A DNA stretch of 64,000 bases. Origin: Sesamum alatum (lineage: Eukaryota; Streptophyta; Magnoliopsida; Lamiales; Pedaliaceae). The notes beneath the pieces were generated by a model. That model ran no database searches, was not told where the DNA came from, and saw nothing but the letters and a program-made list of their open reading frames with translations. Below are positions 1-11,282 of this stretch, in pieces. Positions within the stretch are counted from its first letter, which is position 1, and each line of letters opens with the position of its first letter. Position numbers and translations under genes: made by a program. The stretch is taken from contig JACGWO010000004.1 in the NCBI GenBank assembly GCA_034509735.1, forward strand, positions 22,983,395 through 23,047,394, in the 5' to 3' direction.

Positions 1-165
1 TTGAACGTGTCACGTTCTTCGGCCAAGGATTCATCTGGCAAAACCCGAGGAAACAGCTTGTCCAAGTCATAGCCTTGGTTTTCAAAATCAAGGACTATCC
101 TCAGATTTCACAAGCAGTCTTTGTAACTCGTTCCATCAAACTTGTTTGTCTCAAGTATACAGGTT
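1..165 (-). pseudogene. copia gag N-terminal fragment
   Basis: The minus strand reads a gag start of the type found in plant copia elements: NKFDGTSYKD, then NLRIVLDFENQGYDLDK, then a proline-rich stretch and an acidic segment. One in-frame stop (TGA) sits where a tryptophan is expected after YKD. The related copy at 57200-57490 carries the same block (NYNDWLQNLRIVLDFEN). The reading frame runs off the window edge, so the rest of gag is not visible. Known for the family: gag forms the virus-like particle. Confidence 0.72.
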
Positions 166-558
166 AATGGATTCTTAAACATGTTTAAATCTACATGTAA
201 AACGATAGCATATAATTAGCAAACGATTATAATATTTAACACAAGTTAAGGACTTGGACTTCAGTCATAAACTCTCCCACCATTTCTACAAAAATGCGTC
301 ACTCTCTAAACATTGTTTTTGAGAAACCTAATTTCCTAGTGGGCTGGAGGTCTACAAACAAAATTCTCCATTACCCACTTTTATGATTCACATGGAAAAT
401 AACTTTGTGGGAGGTATTTCATACCATTCTCGTCCAACGAGATCCCCAAGATATTTTTGCCTTGCCTCTTTATGTAATCACGAGGACTCCAAGTGAATTA
501 CATTACTCAGCGTTAGACCCAACCCATCAACCAAATCACAGCACTACCTGTCACCCCC

Positions 559-651
559 CACGACTCGTGCGAAAGGGAAACATAAGTGTATTCACTTAGT
601 TCACAATGAAAGCGTGGCTTAATTTCATTCCATAATGAGCCACGACTTGTG
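559..651. other. paired interrupted palindromes in the copia leader
   Basis: CACGACTCGTG at 559-569 and CACGACTTGTG at 641-651 are near-palindromes 82 nt apart. The same pair, at 79-81 nt spacing, is present in the two other leader copies (57855-57946 and about 63200-63289). Conservation of both motif and spacing in diverged copies suggests a structured RNA signal, but this is inference. Confidence 0.5.
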
Positions 652-2124
652 AGACCACGTATGAGGGAAATCAGCCTCCTTACTTTTATCATGGATGAAA
701 GGCATGGACGTTTAACAAAAAATCCATTTTAAGGGTCTAATATTGTAAACTTGGTCCAACCAAGTGAGAGTTATTATATTATGATTGAGACCTCATCACC
801 ATTTAAACAATTCCGCATGCAAGATATGGATAAATATAAAGCATTCATCGAACACATCGCATGCACAATTAAAGCTTAGCACACTCCTGTTGGATGATCA
901 CAAGCCCAACCTAGGCGACCCAGTGAGCCCGTAGTGGATCTGTGGTCAATCTAAGATTGGCCCTATAATATTACAAGTATTTAACCCATTAACATCAAAA
1001 TGGGCCTTGCCACTTCAACCAACGGACCTCCATCTTTCGGACCTCCATGGACTCCAACACCTTGGACCTCCATCGTTTTACAATTACATACAATAAAAGT
1101 AAAACCTCACTTCTACCTACCCTCATTACAACTTAAATAGAAACCCCGATCAACGGTCGGGGGAGTACATAAATAGAAGGGAAGAATGCCTTATAACATC
1201 AAGGCAAAAACCAAAAGAGAGGATATGAAGAGGCATGCAGGCCCCACCCAACAGAAATTAAATAATATATACGGTTCTAGGGATTTGTGATCATTCATCC
1301 ATTAATCCAATTAACACACATATAACATATATAAGACTAAGTAATATATGCCATAAATGAACCATGATATCCCATATTATAAGAATAAAATGTAAAAAAT
1401 TGCATATGAAAATTCCACAATCAAAATGTCGGATAATTGGTGCACCCCTTGCAAAACATTTTTGTTGGAAAACCATTTTTCTAGATTAAGATGAAAATAT
1501 TAATTAAAAAATAGAAAATCCAATTATCAATAGAAATTTTAAAAAATATTTCAAGTTAATCTAGTTCAGAAAATTACAGAAAAAATATGGAAATAAGAAT
1601 TTTTTTTGGAAAAATCACAACGAAACGATGAAAAATCAAAAACGACCCAAAACCAACCAAGCACGCGCGCGCACGCAGGACAGCGCGCGTGCCCAACGCC
1701 TCCTGCCCCACACGAAGCATGCCAGCATGCGCTCGCCTGCGCGTGCCGTGCGCTACCCGCCCGACCATGCCAACAGGCGGGCTGGCGGGCCGGCCAGGCA
1801 ACTCGAAGGCTCTCGCCCGTGCGCACCCGACTGCGCCTGTTGGCTCGGCCGACAGGCAGCCCAGACCGACTGCCTCCATTTTTCTCGTCCTATTAATTTT
1901 TTTCTGCAATTCTTTCTAAAACACACCAAAAACACCAATTCTAGAATATATCCAAATATCTAAAATTTCAAGAATCCAACATTCAATGTAAAACTTCACC
2001 ATATGCATAGATGTACATATTACCATGCTCATAAACGAAAATCATGCCATCCAAAGCATAAAAAATACATATAGCATGATCATAAACACGTGTAGGACAA
2101 ATAATTCTTGGCCAAAATACACCG

Positions 2125-2142
2125 AACCGGGCTCTGATACCA
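2125..2142 (-). other. primer-binding site for initiator tRNA-Met
   Basis: On the minus strand this reads TGGTATCAGAGCCCGGTT, matching the usual plant retroelement PBS complementary to the 3' end of initiator tRNA-Met. It lies one nucleotide inside the LTR end (TTTCA then G). It fixes the orientation of the element and the LTR boundary at 2144. Confidence 0.85.
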
Positions 2143-2143
2143 C

Positions 2144-2611
2144 TGAAAGTGTGGATTGGCCAGGGAGAGACACGGGGAAGTGTGGAATGAAATGACGTAA
2201 AAAGCATGAACGCATAATCAAAGCATGTAAAGCCATAGATCAAGAGGTGTACCCTCGGTTCTCCTGGGCATTCAGTGTATTTTCATGTGATACAAAATGT
2301 AAAGTAGACATGAAAGAGGCGCTAGAATTTAAGAGGATCGTAAGAAACATAAATAAGGTATACCTTCTTGTCGTTTCTTGCTTGGCTACTTGCGTTGCTC
2401 CGAAGTCCCAACATTCGTACTCAACGTAGAGCACCTCTAAAGTGATTCACACGATTCACCGGAATCCTACGTTCCCTCGTGCTAGCAAGATAACGTGTAG
2501 GGAGAAGAGATATCACCTCAACCATTATTGAATTAACATGGAGGATAACCTATGTTCTTGCTTGAAGGAATCAAGACGAACAAGAGAGTTCTTGTGAGAG
2601 AGAGAAGAGGG

Positions 2612-2654
<43 letters not shown>

Positions 2655-4010
2655 GGAGCCGCTGGGTGTGGTGTGTAGGTGTAGTGTGTGTGTTTGTGTT
2701 GGTGGAAGGTTTATATAAGTAACCTAGTTACTTGACCTAAACCAACTCCTTCAATGTAGGAGTCACTCAAGCACACCATCTCTAGCAGGTTGGACCTAGT
2801 CCAACCTTTCTAGACTGAATCTCAACCACTCAACAGACTCTTAGTAAATCTAACTTAATAGAATAAGCCCAAATAAATAATTTCACCTTTTAATCTAATT
2901 AAAAGAAAATGCCCAACATCTCAAATTCATAAATTCAATTTATGAATCAAGCCCGAATAATCCAATTAATATGATAAAGGCTAATCTCTCTAAGAAATTA
3001 ATTTAATCCGATTAAATCAATTTTTTTTCTCAAAATTAATTCTAAATTAATTTCTTTTACTTCCAGTGAATCGTGTGTGACTCTTTAGGTTCACCTTCAA
3101 CTAGACTTGGGCAAATTCCGTATTATCTCATAAACAGAATGTGTCCGTCACTATGGGTGGCCGTCTAGCAACGGTCACGGCACTAGAGAGTAGGTAAAAC
3201 ACAGTGTGAACATTTAGGCTCCCGAGTGCATATGAGTACGGTCTTTTTATCTACCGTCTACCAGCTATAGTCTAGCGCATGAAATTGGCCATTGGTTCCC
3301 ATCCTGGACTATGAAACTATGCGTAAAGCTTGAGACCCTCGTTTATCCTACTGAAATGTCACAGGGAACCCATCCCACTGTTCAATCACTGTGGCCATAG
3401 ATTCTAAGGGTAAAATGGGTCTTAGAGTGTATAGGAGACACTACTGTGAAATCATTAACAAGAGACAGATACTTTCTCGGAACGCACCGTCCTCACTATA
3501 AACTTTCACTGCACTAGATAGGGCTTATGACGACCATGTCTATAGACACTGAAGCTGCTCACCAAACCTAAGATACAAGCATCGTGGGCATGTGATTGCC
3601 ATCATGCCTCAAGTTCGAGGACTAATCTCATACTATCCCAACCGAGAATACTAGTCATACTGACCAAGCCCCTACAGGCTTCTGTATGACAATTCTCGCG
3701 AGTTACCGAGTCTCTCTCAGACCCTTGATACGTAATCTCGATGTCTTCGACTTGGGGTGTTTCAGACCGATTCACAGAAGTTGGTTCCATAACCGCCAAC
3801 TTATCCACAATCTAACTTCTTAGATTCACATGTCCGATCTGTGGCATTTGTCGTGCAATTAATAATAATCAACAACAATAACTGAACACAAAAAAGGATA
3901 GTTGCCAATGAAGAATATCACTCTTATTCAACATATAAATACTACATTACATCGAAATTGTCAAAAACGGATTACAAAAGTCTAATCTAATTGCCTTTTC
4001 GTCTAATATA
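2144..4010 (-). repeat. copia 5' LTR (about 1.87 kb)
   Basis: The LTR begins at 2144, next to the primer-binding site, and runs to about 4010, where it matches the beginning of the solo LTR at 22646 only weakly. On the minus strand a TATA-like CTTATATAAACC lies at about 2707-2718, followed by a (GA)n run in the presumed transcribed part, the same arrangement as TATA plus (CA)n in the solo LTR. The far end is approximate because the terminal bases have diverged. No host gene is seen inside. Confidence 0.72.
2617..2651. repeat. (GA)n microsatellite
   Basis: About 17 uninterrupted GA units inside the copia LTR, downstream of its TATA box in element orientation. Confidence 0.95.
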
Positions 4011-4952
4011 TAGATGATAAATTGATGACTCTTACCAACGATATTAAGTCAATTCATAAGAGTTAGTCCTCCTCTCATAACACACTTTGAAGTATGCTTT
4101 TGACCGTTCTATACGCAATTCATTGTTGAGAATATTGTGCCCCAGCTTTCCCTGTGTGAGGAAGAAATAGGAAAATTTATATTAGTGCTTAATATGTGGG
4201 CTTATTTAATAAAATAATAAAAATTTAAAAAAATTTAACAAATTTAATATTAAAGTAATAGAGATAATAATTTTGGTAAAAGTCAAACTCCTGAAGTTCG
4301 ACTTCAAAATGAAAACTTTGAAGTCGAATTTAAGGAGTTCGACTTCAACTTTAACTTTGTGGGGGTGAGGGAGGGAAATGGGGGGGGGGAAGGAGGGCGC
4401 TGTCAAATGTCCGGACAGCCCCACTATTTGAGTGAGAAGGGGAGATAATATAAGTTTGCGTGTGAGAGAGAAGAGTAAGAAGACAATAATAATTTCATGC
4501 AATTACATATACTCAACAATTAAATTTAATTCTATTTTATTTAAATTTATGGTTTGAAAAAGATACATAATTAATTTATTTTAAAAAGTTCGGAATGAAA
4601 ATTTTCTAACAATCCGAATTAGTTAAATCATCATGATCATTTCTTGAATTTTAAGTAATTTCATCCCAAAATTTTTAGTTTGAGAGAAGCGAATTGATTT
4701 TTTTTTTCTTTTTATTCAGCCAAAAATATCTTTTTGGTTTTTAATTGAAGCTCATATATAATTTATTCATGTATCTTAAAATTTATCATTACCTTACAAT
4801 CTCATATATAACATCTATATGATATATATTTTTAATTTATTAATTATCAATACAATATTTAAATCACATTAAAACTCTATAAAATATTTATTATATTGAT
4901 ACGGACGATTTTATATTCATGCATCACAAATACTAATATGTTATTTATATTT
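4011..4952. other. AT-rich spacer without a gene
   Basis: No credible coding region. It contains three nearby copies of a GAAGTTCGACTTC-type palindrome (about 4292-4345) and a run of ten G at about 4381-4390. The 98-codon frame on the minus strand here is low-complexity and has no recognisable domain. Confidence 0.6.
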
Positions 4953-5998
4953 GGGTTAAATGCAGTTACCACCCCTGAAGTATCCACCCTACATCAATTA
5001 CCCCCCTAAATTATTAAAACCTTAAAAAAAACCCTGATTTTCTAACACCTTTAATTTTGAAGTTTAAAAAGTCCATTTTACCCTTACTAAAAGTTGATTT
5101 ATGAAAAAAAAAATTAAGGGGTTTTTAAAATACCAAAATCACTCTTTTTTTAAGTTTTATCTAATTTTATTTTTACTTGTTCATTGAGCTCTTTTTATTT
5201 TTATAATTCTAAAGTATTTGGAGTTCATTTTATTTTAGTTTCAGTTATTTGTCAAACCAAGTTAAAAATAAATTCATACAATCATATAATTTCCATATTT
5301 ATATAATTACCATATATATATAAATATAGATTAATTGTATATTTTCTTATTAGCTCATGATTAGCTCTTTTGGTCTTATTAATTGTATATTTGTTTAAGT
5401 AAATATATAAATATATATATATATATATGCATGTATAAATTTATTTTTAATTTGGTTTGACAAACAAGGGAAACTAAAATAAAATGAGCTCCAAGTATTT
5501 TAGGATTACTAAAATAAAAAGAGCTCGATGAATAAGTGAAACTAGAATTAGACAAAGTTAAAAAAAAAAAAGAGTGATTTTGGTATTTTAAAAATTCCTT
5601 TAATTTTTTTTAAAAAGTAATTTTTAGTAAGGGTAAAATGGACTTTTTGAACTTATAAATAAAAGGAGTTAGAACCCTTTTTATTTCAATTAATAATAAA
5701 TTTAAATAAAATCAGAGTAAATTTAATTTTTGAGTATATATAATTGCATAAAATTACTTTTTCGTCATATCTCTTCTCTCTCACCCACAAATTGACATTT
5801 TCTCTCTCATTTCTCCAAAAGTGCTTAGGCTGACAGCCTCCCCCCACCCACCAACACCTCCCACCCCCATTTCCCTCCCTCCCTCCGCCCTCATTTCCCT
5901 TGAGGTGACACTTGACAGCCCCCTCCCCCCACCCCTAATTTCCCTAGAGGGGGGTAAATTGCTATTCTATTTTCATAGGGGGTAAATTGCATTAAACC
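4953..5998. mobile_element. MULE-type fold-back MITE
   Basis: The two halves are inverted copies. The left arm starts GGGTTAAATGCAGTTACC and the right arm ends GGTAAATTGCATTAAACC. Inner parts pair over about 300 bp: the GAGCTC, TTGTCAAACCAA and GGGTAAAATGG blocks of the left arm reappear inverted on the right. The right half also contains a C-rich island at about 5835-5940. There is no transposase. A convincing 9-bp TSD could not be found, so the ends are approximate. Confidence 0.65.
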
Positions 5999-6083
5999 TT
6001 TAAGTTATATCGTTAATTTCGATGTTTCATCAAAACTTTATGTATTACTTCTATCTACACATTTATACTTTATTTATATTTTA

Positions 6084-7697
6084 GGGATAATTATATGTAC
6101 ACCCCTTCACGTATTGTTCATTTATACAAACCATTCCTACCTTTTGAAAAATTACAAAAACTATCCGTAACAACCTTTAAAATCCAAAAATACCCCTATT
6201 GACTTGGTTAAACTTTAATATAAATTTTGAAGGACAAAAATGCCCTTAAGGGTGTTTCTATAATTACCAAAAGGTAGAGGAGTGTTAATGTAATTTTATG
6301 AGGATGAGTAATATGATCCCATATATTTTTTTATTATATATATCAAACATGAATTTAAATTTTAATTATTTTATTAACTTTTTTTAATTGAAACTCTATA
6401 TAAAATTGCAATTTTTAATAATTAAAATATTAAATTATTCAGTTAATATATATTTATAAAATTAGTTACTAGATTATAAGTTTAAATTTAAAAATTATCA
6501 TACTTGAATAAATTATTTGAAATTATTAAAATTAAAAAATTATTTATCCTCTATTTTTATTTTTAACTAAATTTTATTAAAATTATATATTATAATTTAA
6601 AATAATTTTTGAATTTTAAATAAATAATATCAGAATTAGTAAAATAAATAATTTATTTATAAAAAGATATTTTAAATTATTAATTTTTTTAAAAATTATC
6701 CCTCACCCCCACCGCCCCACTTGCACCCTCCTCGTCGCCTCCCCGCTTGTGCCCAGCCCCTCTTCCGCTTGCGCCCGCCTATTTTGTCGCCCCTCCTCCA
6801 CCTTCGTCTGCTATCTAAATATGTATGTACAAAAATATAAATATATTTTATATATATAAAAATATATTTTTTATATATCTATAAATATATGTATATAATT
6901 TATTAATTATAGTAAACTTTAGATACAAATAAATATAGTGGATAAATAATCTACTAATTTTAAGAATCTAAAATAATTTATACAAGTGTGATAATTTTAA
7001 TTTAAATGTATAGCCTAGTAATTAATTTTTAGTAATATATTAATTGAATAATTTAATATTTCAATTATTAAAAGGTGTAATTTATGTAAAGATTCAATAA
7101 AAAAAGTTAATAATGATTTAAACTTAAATTTAAGTATCATATAAATAATAAAAAAAATATATGGGATCATATTACTCATCCTCATAAATATTACATTGAC
7201 ACCTCTTTACTTTTTGGTAATCACAGAAGCACCCCTGAGGGCATTTATGTCATTCAAAATTTATATTAAAATTTGACCAAGTCAATATGGGTATTTTTGG
7301 ATTTTAAGGTTTTCAAGGGTCGTTTTTGTAATTTTTCAAAAGGTAGGAGTGGTTTGTGTAAATGGGTAATAGATGAAGGGGTGTATCTATACTATCTATA
7401 CTATTATATAAAAGAAATCCATTTTTTACTCACAAATAGCGGTTAATGACACCGCCATACCACTTTTTTGTAATGCCAAAACTAACCCTCAATTCATATG
7501 ATAACTACTTTATTCAATTTTCCATATTTTATATTAATTGATAAATTAGTTTTTTTCTTTCTTTCCTTCTTTTTTTTTTTAATGTGATGTGTTAGATTAT
7601 ATATTTTGCTCTTATTTATAATATATTTTAAAGCGTGAAATATTATTTATTATATGTACGCAAGAATGGCGTGCCACAACGACTAGTATATAATTGA
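6084..7697. mobile_element. MULE-type fold-back element with a Helitron in its right arm
   Basis: The left arm starts GGGATAATTATATGTACACC, and the right arm (about 7080-7385) is its inverted copy, sharing blocks such as GGGATCATATTACTCATCCT and GACCAAGTCAATA. The right arm ends abruptly at GGGGTGTA, where the Helitron starting at 7386 is inserted; TATATAATT after the Helitron continues the arm. The interior is very AT-rich with a C-rich island at about 6700-6790. No transposase is visible. Confidence 0.72.
7386..7686 (+). mobile_element. short non-autonomous Helitron
   Basis: The 5' end is TCTATACTATCTATAC and the 3' end is GCCACAACGACTAG. The flanks are A on the left and T on the right, as expected for Helitron insertion into AT. 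The terminal CTAG follows a GC-containing segment with a small GTGCCAC palindrome. The start could instead be 7395, because TCTATACTA is repeated; 7386 is preferred since it restores the interrupted MULE arm. A related copy lies inverted at 48899-49125. No coding capacity. Confidence 0.82.
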
Positions 7698-8064
7698 AGA
7701 TGGGTGAATTGGTGTCTCAATTATTCTGGCATGTCAATTTTAATATTTAACTTAATTTATTAATTTATTTATTAACTTTCCATCCACCCACTCTTCAAAA
7801 CCCCCACCCCACTATCTCCAACTATAAAATTATCTTTGTAAATAATTATTTAGTGTTAGCTATTTTTATTTTTCTTTCTCCCACTTCTAAATTTTCTCTT
7901 TCAAAATTATATATTTTTATTTCAATTATTTTTATATTATTTTTTTATCTTAACATTTATTTAATCTCTCGAATATATTTCAATATTATATTTTTTTTTT
8001 TTATTTATGAAAAAAATTAATTAAATATTTTCATACACACATCGAGTGTGCCACATACCTCTAG
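7688..8064 (+). mobile_element. Helitron-like remnant, unit 1
   Basis: Ends in GAGTGTGCCACATACCTCTAG followed by T. The body shares blocks with the next unit (GGTGTCTCAATT, then TTAATATTTAACTTAATT, then CCCACTCTT), so the two are diverged tandem relatives. The 5' end is not defined. Confidence 0.5.
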
Positions 8065-8381
8065 TTTTATTATTAAGTAAGAATATTTATTTGGTATCTC
8101 AATTTTTTTGTCTGCTAATTTATATATATTTTTAATATTTAATTTAATTAATTAATTTATTAACTAACTCCCACCCTCCCACTCTTGTAAACCTCCAAAT
8201 CACATTTCTAAATATTAAAGCGCCCACCTTTTTCAACTTCCACTATTTTTTATTTTTTTTAACTTTTTTTAATATATTTAATTTCTTCAATTAAATATAT
8301 TTTTTAAAAAAATAAATTTTAAAATATATATTTATTTATGCACAATTGCACACTCAAATTTGAGTGCGCAACACTCACTAG
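8065..8381 (+). mobile_element. Helitron-like remnant, unit 2
   Basis: Similar to 7688-8064 and ending GCGCAACACTCACTAG followed by T. A third GAGTGTGCCACATA end lies at about 8420-8433, where a CACTA MITE begins. Together these form a head-to-tail cluster of Helitron-like ends. Confidence 0.48.
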
Positions 8382-8433
8382 TATGTATAATTAAAGAGCA
8401 CCATTTTGCGCATATATTTGAGTGTGCCACATA

Positions 8434-8742
8434 CACTAGAAAAAAATTAATATTTAATCATGGCTAATTGCCATGATTAAAATTAAATAATCGTACTAAA
8501 TAGTCATTCATCACGATCATGCAATGGTTGTTGGTTTTGATTTTTGCGAGTGTGGCTAAATCCTTTGTTATGACTAAAAGTCATGGCAAAAATAGTTGAT
8601 ATGGTTCATAACTATGGTAAAAATGATTTTTATGGTGTATAATACATGTTTTTACAATGAGTTTTCTTTAACCACTATTAATAAAAAAATTATTTATCAT
8701 AGTTTTAGTTCATAGTCAATAATAAATTTTCTTCTAGTAGTG
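8434..8742. mobile_element. CACTA-type MITE (309 bp)
   Basis: Termini CACTAGAAAAAAATT and AAATTTTCTTCTAGTAGTG are inverted relatives beginning with CACTA. A 3-bp TSD, ATA, flanks both sides (8431-8433 and 8743-8745). It has no coding capacity and would need CACTA transposase supplied elsewhere. Confidence 0.82.
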
Positions 8743-8745
8743 ATA

Positions 8746-9234
8746 AGTAGGAATCAATTAGATTTTTTTAGACTTGCTTGTCGATCTAAAATTTCATCTG
8801 TTGGTATATCACTGAAGCTCGACTATATGCACCTTTAAACAATTTTCATTTGCTATCTCTCCCTCTCTCTAAAGCACAGACATACACCCGAATGGATTTT
8901 CTATTTCAAATTATGTTGCATTTTACTGTATTTAATATATTCATATTATATATACATAATTACATTATTTAGTTTAGGATAAATTATAATGACCTTCCTT
9001 AATATTTGTCATAATTATGATAACCCCTCGTTGTTGGGAAATACCTATTGATTTTATGGTAGTCTAACAACTAGCCCAATTCGTTAATTTTTCATCCATT
9101 TTTTGTGGTGAACTGATCAAAATGCCGTTGTGGACTATGAACTATAATTTGACTTAATTTCTAAAAATTTCTAAATTTTTTTTGCGGACTAAGTGGATAT
9201 TTTTTTTTAATTTTGAAATTTTTTCGTCCACCTT
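8746..9234. other. AT-rich spacer with a partial MITE
   Basis: No gene seen. About 8981-9130 is a degraded arm of the MITE family found at 9668-10050 and 10322-10746 (shared CATAATTATGATAACCCC, CTCGTTGTT and TTTTCATCCATTTTT blocks). Confidence 0.55.
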
Positions 9235-9825
9235 ATCCGATTTTTATTATTATTATTATTTTTTTACAGAACAAAAAAATATAACAATTAATGGCAAAGT
9301 TGATAATTCATAATCTCCTTCCCAGGATTACATAATTTCATCAAAGATCAGCGGGTGTTGATAATTTTCCTAAGGGTGAATTACAGTTACATCCCCTGAG
9401 GTTTGGCATAATTACAGATACCCCCTCGTTGTTTGAAAAATTACAAATACCCCCTGAGGTTTGTAACCGTCTAACAAATAACCCAAAATGCCCTTATGCA
9501 CTGAGTTCTTTATTTAATTCTTAAAAAATATCCGATTTTTATTATTATTATTATTTTTTTACAGAACAAAAAAATATAACAATTAATGGCAAAGTTGATA
9601 ATTCATAATCTCCTTCCCAGGATTACATAATTTCATCAAAGATCAGCGGGTGTTGATAATTTTCCTAAGGGTGAATTACAGTTACATCCCCTGAGGTTTG
9701 GCATAATTACAGATACCCCCTCGTTGTTTGAAAAATTACAAATACCCCCTGAGGTTTGTAACCGTCTAACAAATAACCCAAAATGCCCTTATGCACTGAG
9801 TTCTTTATTTAATTCTTAAAAAATA
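9235..9825. repeat. exact tandem duplication, 295-bp period, two copies
   Basis: The block from 9235 to 9529 is repeated from 9530 to about 9825. I saw no difference between the copies, including across the ATT run and the GATCAGCGGGTG segment. The unit includes the left arm of a MITE. Identity against a highly decayed background implies a recent duplication or an assembly artefact. Confidence 0.88.
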
Positions 9826-10050
9826 TTTGGACTACAATGCGCAGACAGAGACTTCTTAAGTTTTTTTACACAGAGGAGCAATAATAAAATTTGTCTCGGT
9901 TGATTTTTCTATAATTTTAATAAAAATTTCAAGGGCAAAATGGTTGAATTTCAGGCCTTTGGTTAAAAATTACAAACTTCAGGGGGGGATTTGTAATTTT
10001 TTAAACAACTGGGGGTATTGGTAATTATGCCAAACCTAAGGAGAAGTGGC
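9668..10050. mobile_element. MULE-type MITE
   Basis: The left arm GGGTGAATTACAGTTACATC pairs with a right arm reading GGTAATTATGCCAAACCT near 10020-10040. The middle shares GGACTACAATGCGCAG and CACAGAGGAGCAATAAT with the 10322 copy. The right end is eroded by a G-rich stretch (about 10065-10160). Its left arm was duplicated with the 295-bp unit. Confidence 0.65.
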
Positions 10051-10321
10051 TATATTTATGAGAAAGGAAGCGATGGGGAAGGAGGGGGGCTGACGGCGAT
10101 TAGGGCAGTGTCAGGCGATGGGGTGGAGGGAGGGTGGGAGGCTGGGCGACGAGAAAGGCGTTTGAGGGATTTTATTTTTATTTTAATAAAATATAATATT
10201 ATTATTATATATTATATATTTAAATATTAAATAGTATTTTATTCTTAAAAATCAAATAAAATAGCACTTAAGGCACGTATAGTACATCATTAGGGGTAAG
10301 GAAATAAATTGCTTTATTTTT

Positions 10322-10746
10322 AGGGTAAACTACAATTATCTTCTTTGAAATTTGACATAATTATAAATACCCCCTCATTGTGTGAAAAATTATAAATACT
10401 CCCCTGAGGTTTGTAATCACATAACAAATAAGCCCTTTTCATCCATTTTTATGGGTGAACTGACAAAAATGCCCTCATGTAAATTGAATTATTCTTAGAA
10501 TTTTAAATTTCTTTGGACTACAATGCGCAGGGAGAGATTTTTTAAGTTTTTTACACAGAGGAGCAATAATGAAATTTGCCTCGGTTGATTTGTAAGAATT
10601 TTAACTAAAAATTCAAGGACAAAATGGTCAATTTCAGGCATTTGGTTAAAAATTATAAACCTCAAGAAAGTATTTGTAATTTTTCAAACAACGAAAAGGT
10701 ATTTATAATTATGCCAAATCTCAGGAAAAGTGGCTGTCATTTACCC
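10322..10746. mobile_element. MULE-type MITE (425 bp)
   Basis: Fold-back element: GGGTAAACTACAATTATC at the left and CTGTCATTTACCC at the right, with inner blocks inverted (AAATTTGACATAATTATAAA against TTTATAATTATGCCAAATCT). Flanks TTTATTTTA and TTATTTTTA are near-identical and probably the 9-bp TSD. Non-coding. Confidence 0.72.
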
Positions 10747-11246
10747 TTATTTTTAAAAACACAAGAGGATAATTTTGTATTTTTATTTTTTTTTTATAGA
10801 AGAGTATTTTGCACATTTCTTATATTACAGGAAATTGGATGCATTTTTTCCTATTAAATAAAACAAAAAGTACAACATAATTTAAAATAGGAAATACACC
10901 CGTCCACCCTACTCAAACAATAATTTCATAAGTTTGAAACCCATATATGAAACATTGGTATCTAGTTTATGAATCTTATTCGAATTATATATTAAGATGG
11001 CAGCACTAATTAAATTTATGTATGGTATTGTTGTTGGTATAATTAGCTACACAATTGACCCTAATTGATGTGACTTATATATTCGTGGACAAAAAATGAT
11101 GAGGGTGTGATCATGCTGAAACATATTATATAATGAATGAGTTCACGCCTAGGTTGTGATCATCGTGCCCTAATTGAAATGAATATCAATTCTCAAAAAT
11201 TGTATTTGTCTTTGTCTTGTGATTCTGAGTTTAATCACACTGATTA
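10747..11246. other. spacer between MITE and LINE
   Basis: Ordinary AT-rich sequence. I see no gene, repeat or regulatory pattern beyond the LINE target site at 11235-11246. Confidence 0.5.
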
Positions 11247-11282
11247 AAAAATAAACCACCCCGAAACCAAGTCCAAACAGAA

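Larger units (their letters stand above)
1..4010 (-). mobile_element. Ty1/copia retrotransposon fragment: gag start, long leader, PBS and 5' LTR
   Basis: Read on the minus strand, the order is LTR (4010 to 2144), a primer-binding site, about 2 kb of leader, and the start of a copia-type gag at the window edge. The same order recurs at 57040-61090, and pieces recur at 22646-24611 and 61528-63545, so this is one dispersed family. The leader is non-coding and holds a GC-rich island at about 1650-1890. The element continues past position 1, so its second LTR and TSD cannot be seen. No pol sequence is visible here. The copia assignment rests on the gag fragment; the outer LTR limit is approximate. 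Confidence 0.8.

Noticed and set aside
1566..1963. Several overlapping 60-111 codon frames on both strands in a GC-rich stretch
   Set aside because: They arise from the GC-rich island in the copia leader. They overlap on both strands, have Ala/Arg/Pro-rich biased composition and no domain, and the equivalent island at 58735-59020 does not conserve the frames.
4953..5998. 9-bp TSD for this fold-back (TTTATATTT / TTTAAGTTA)
   Set aside because: Only six of nine positions agree in very AT-rich DNA; not better than chance.
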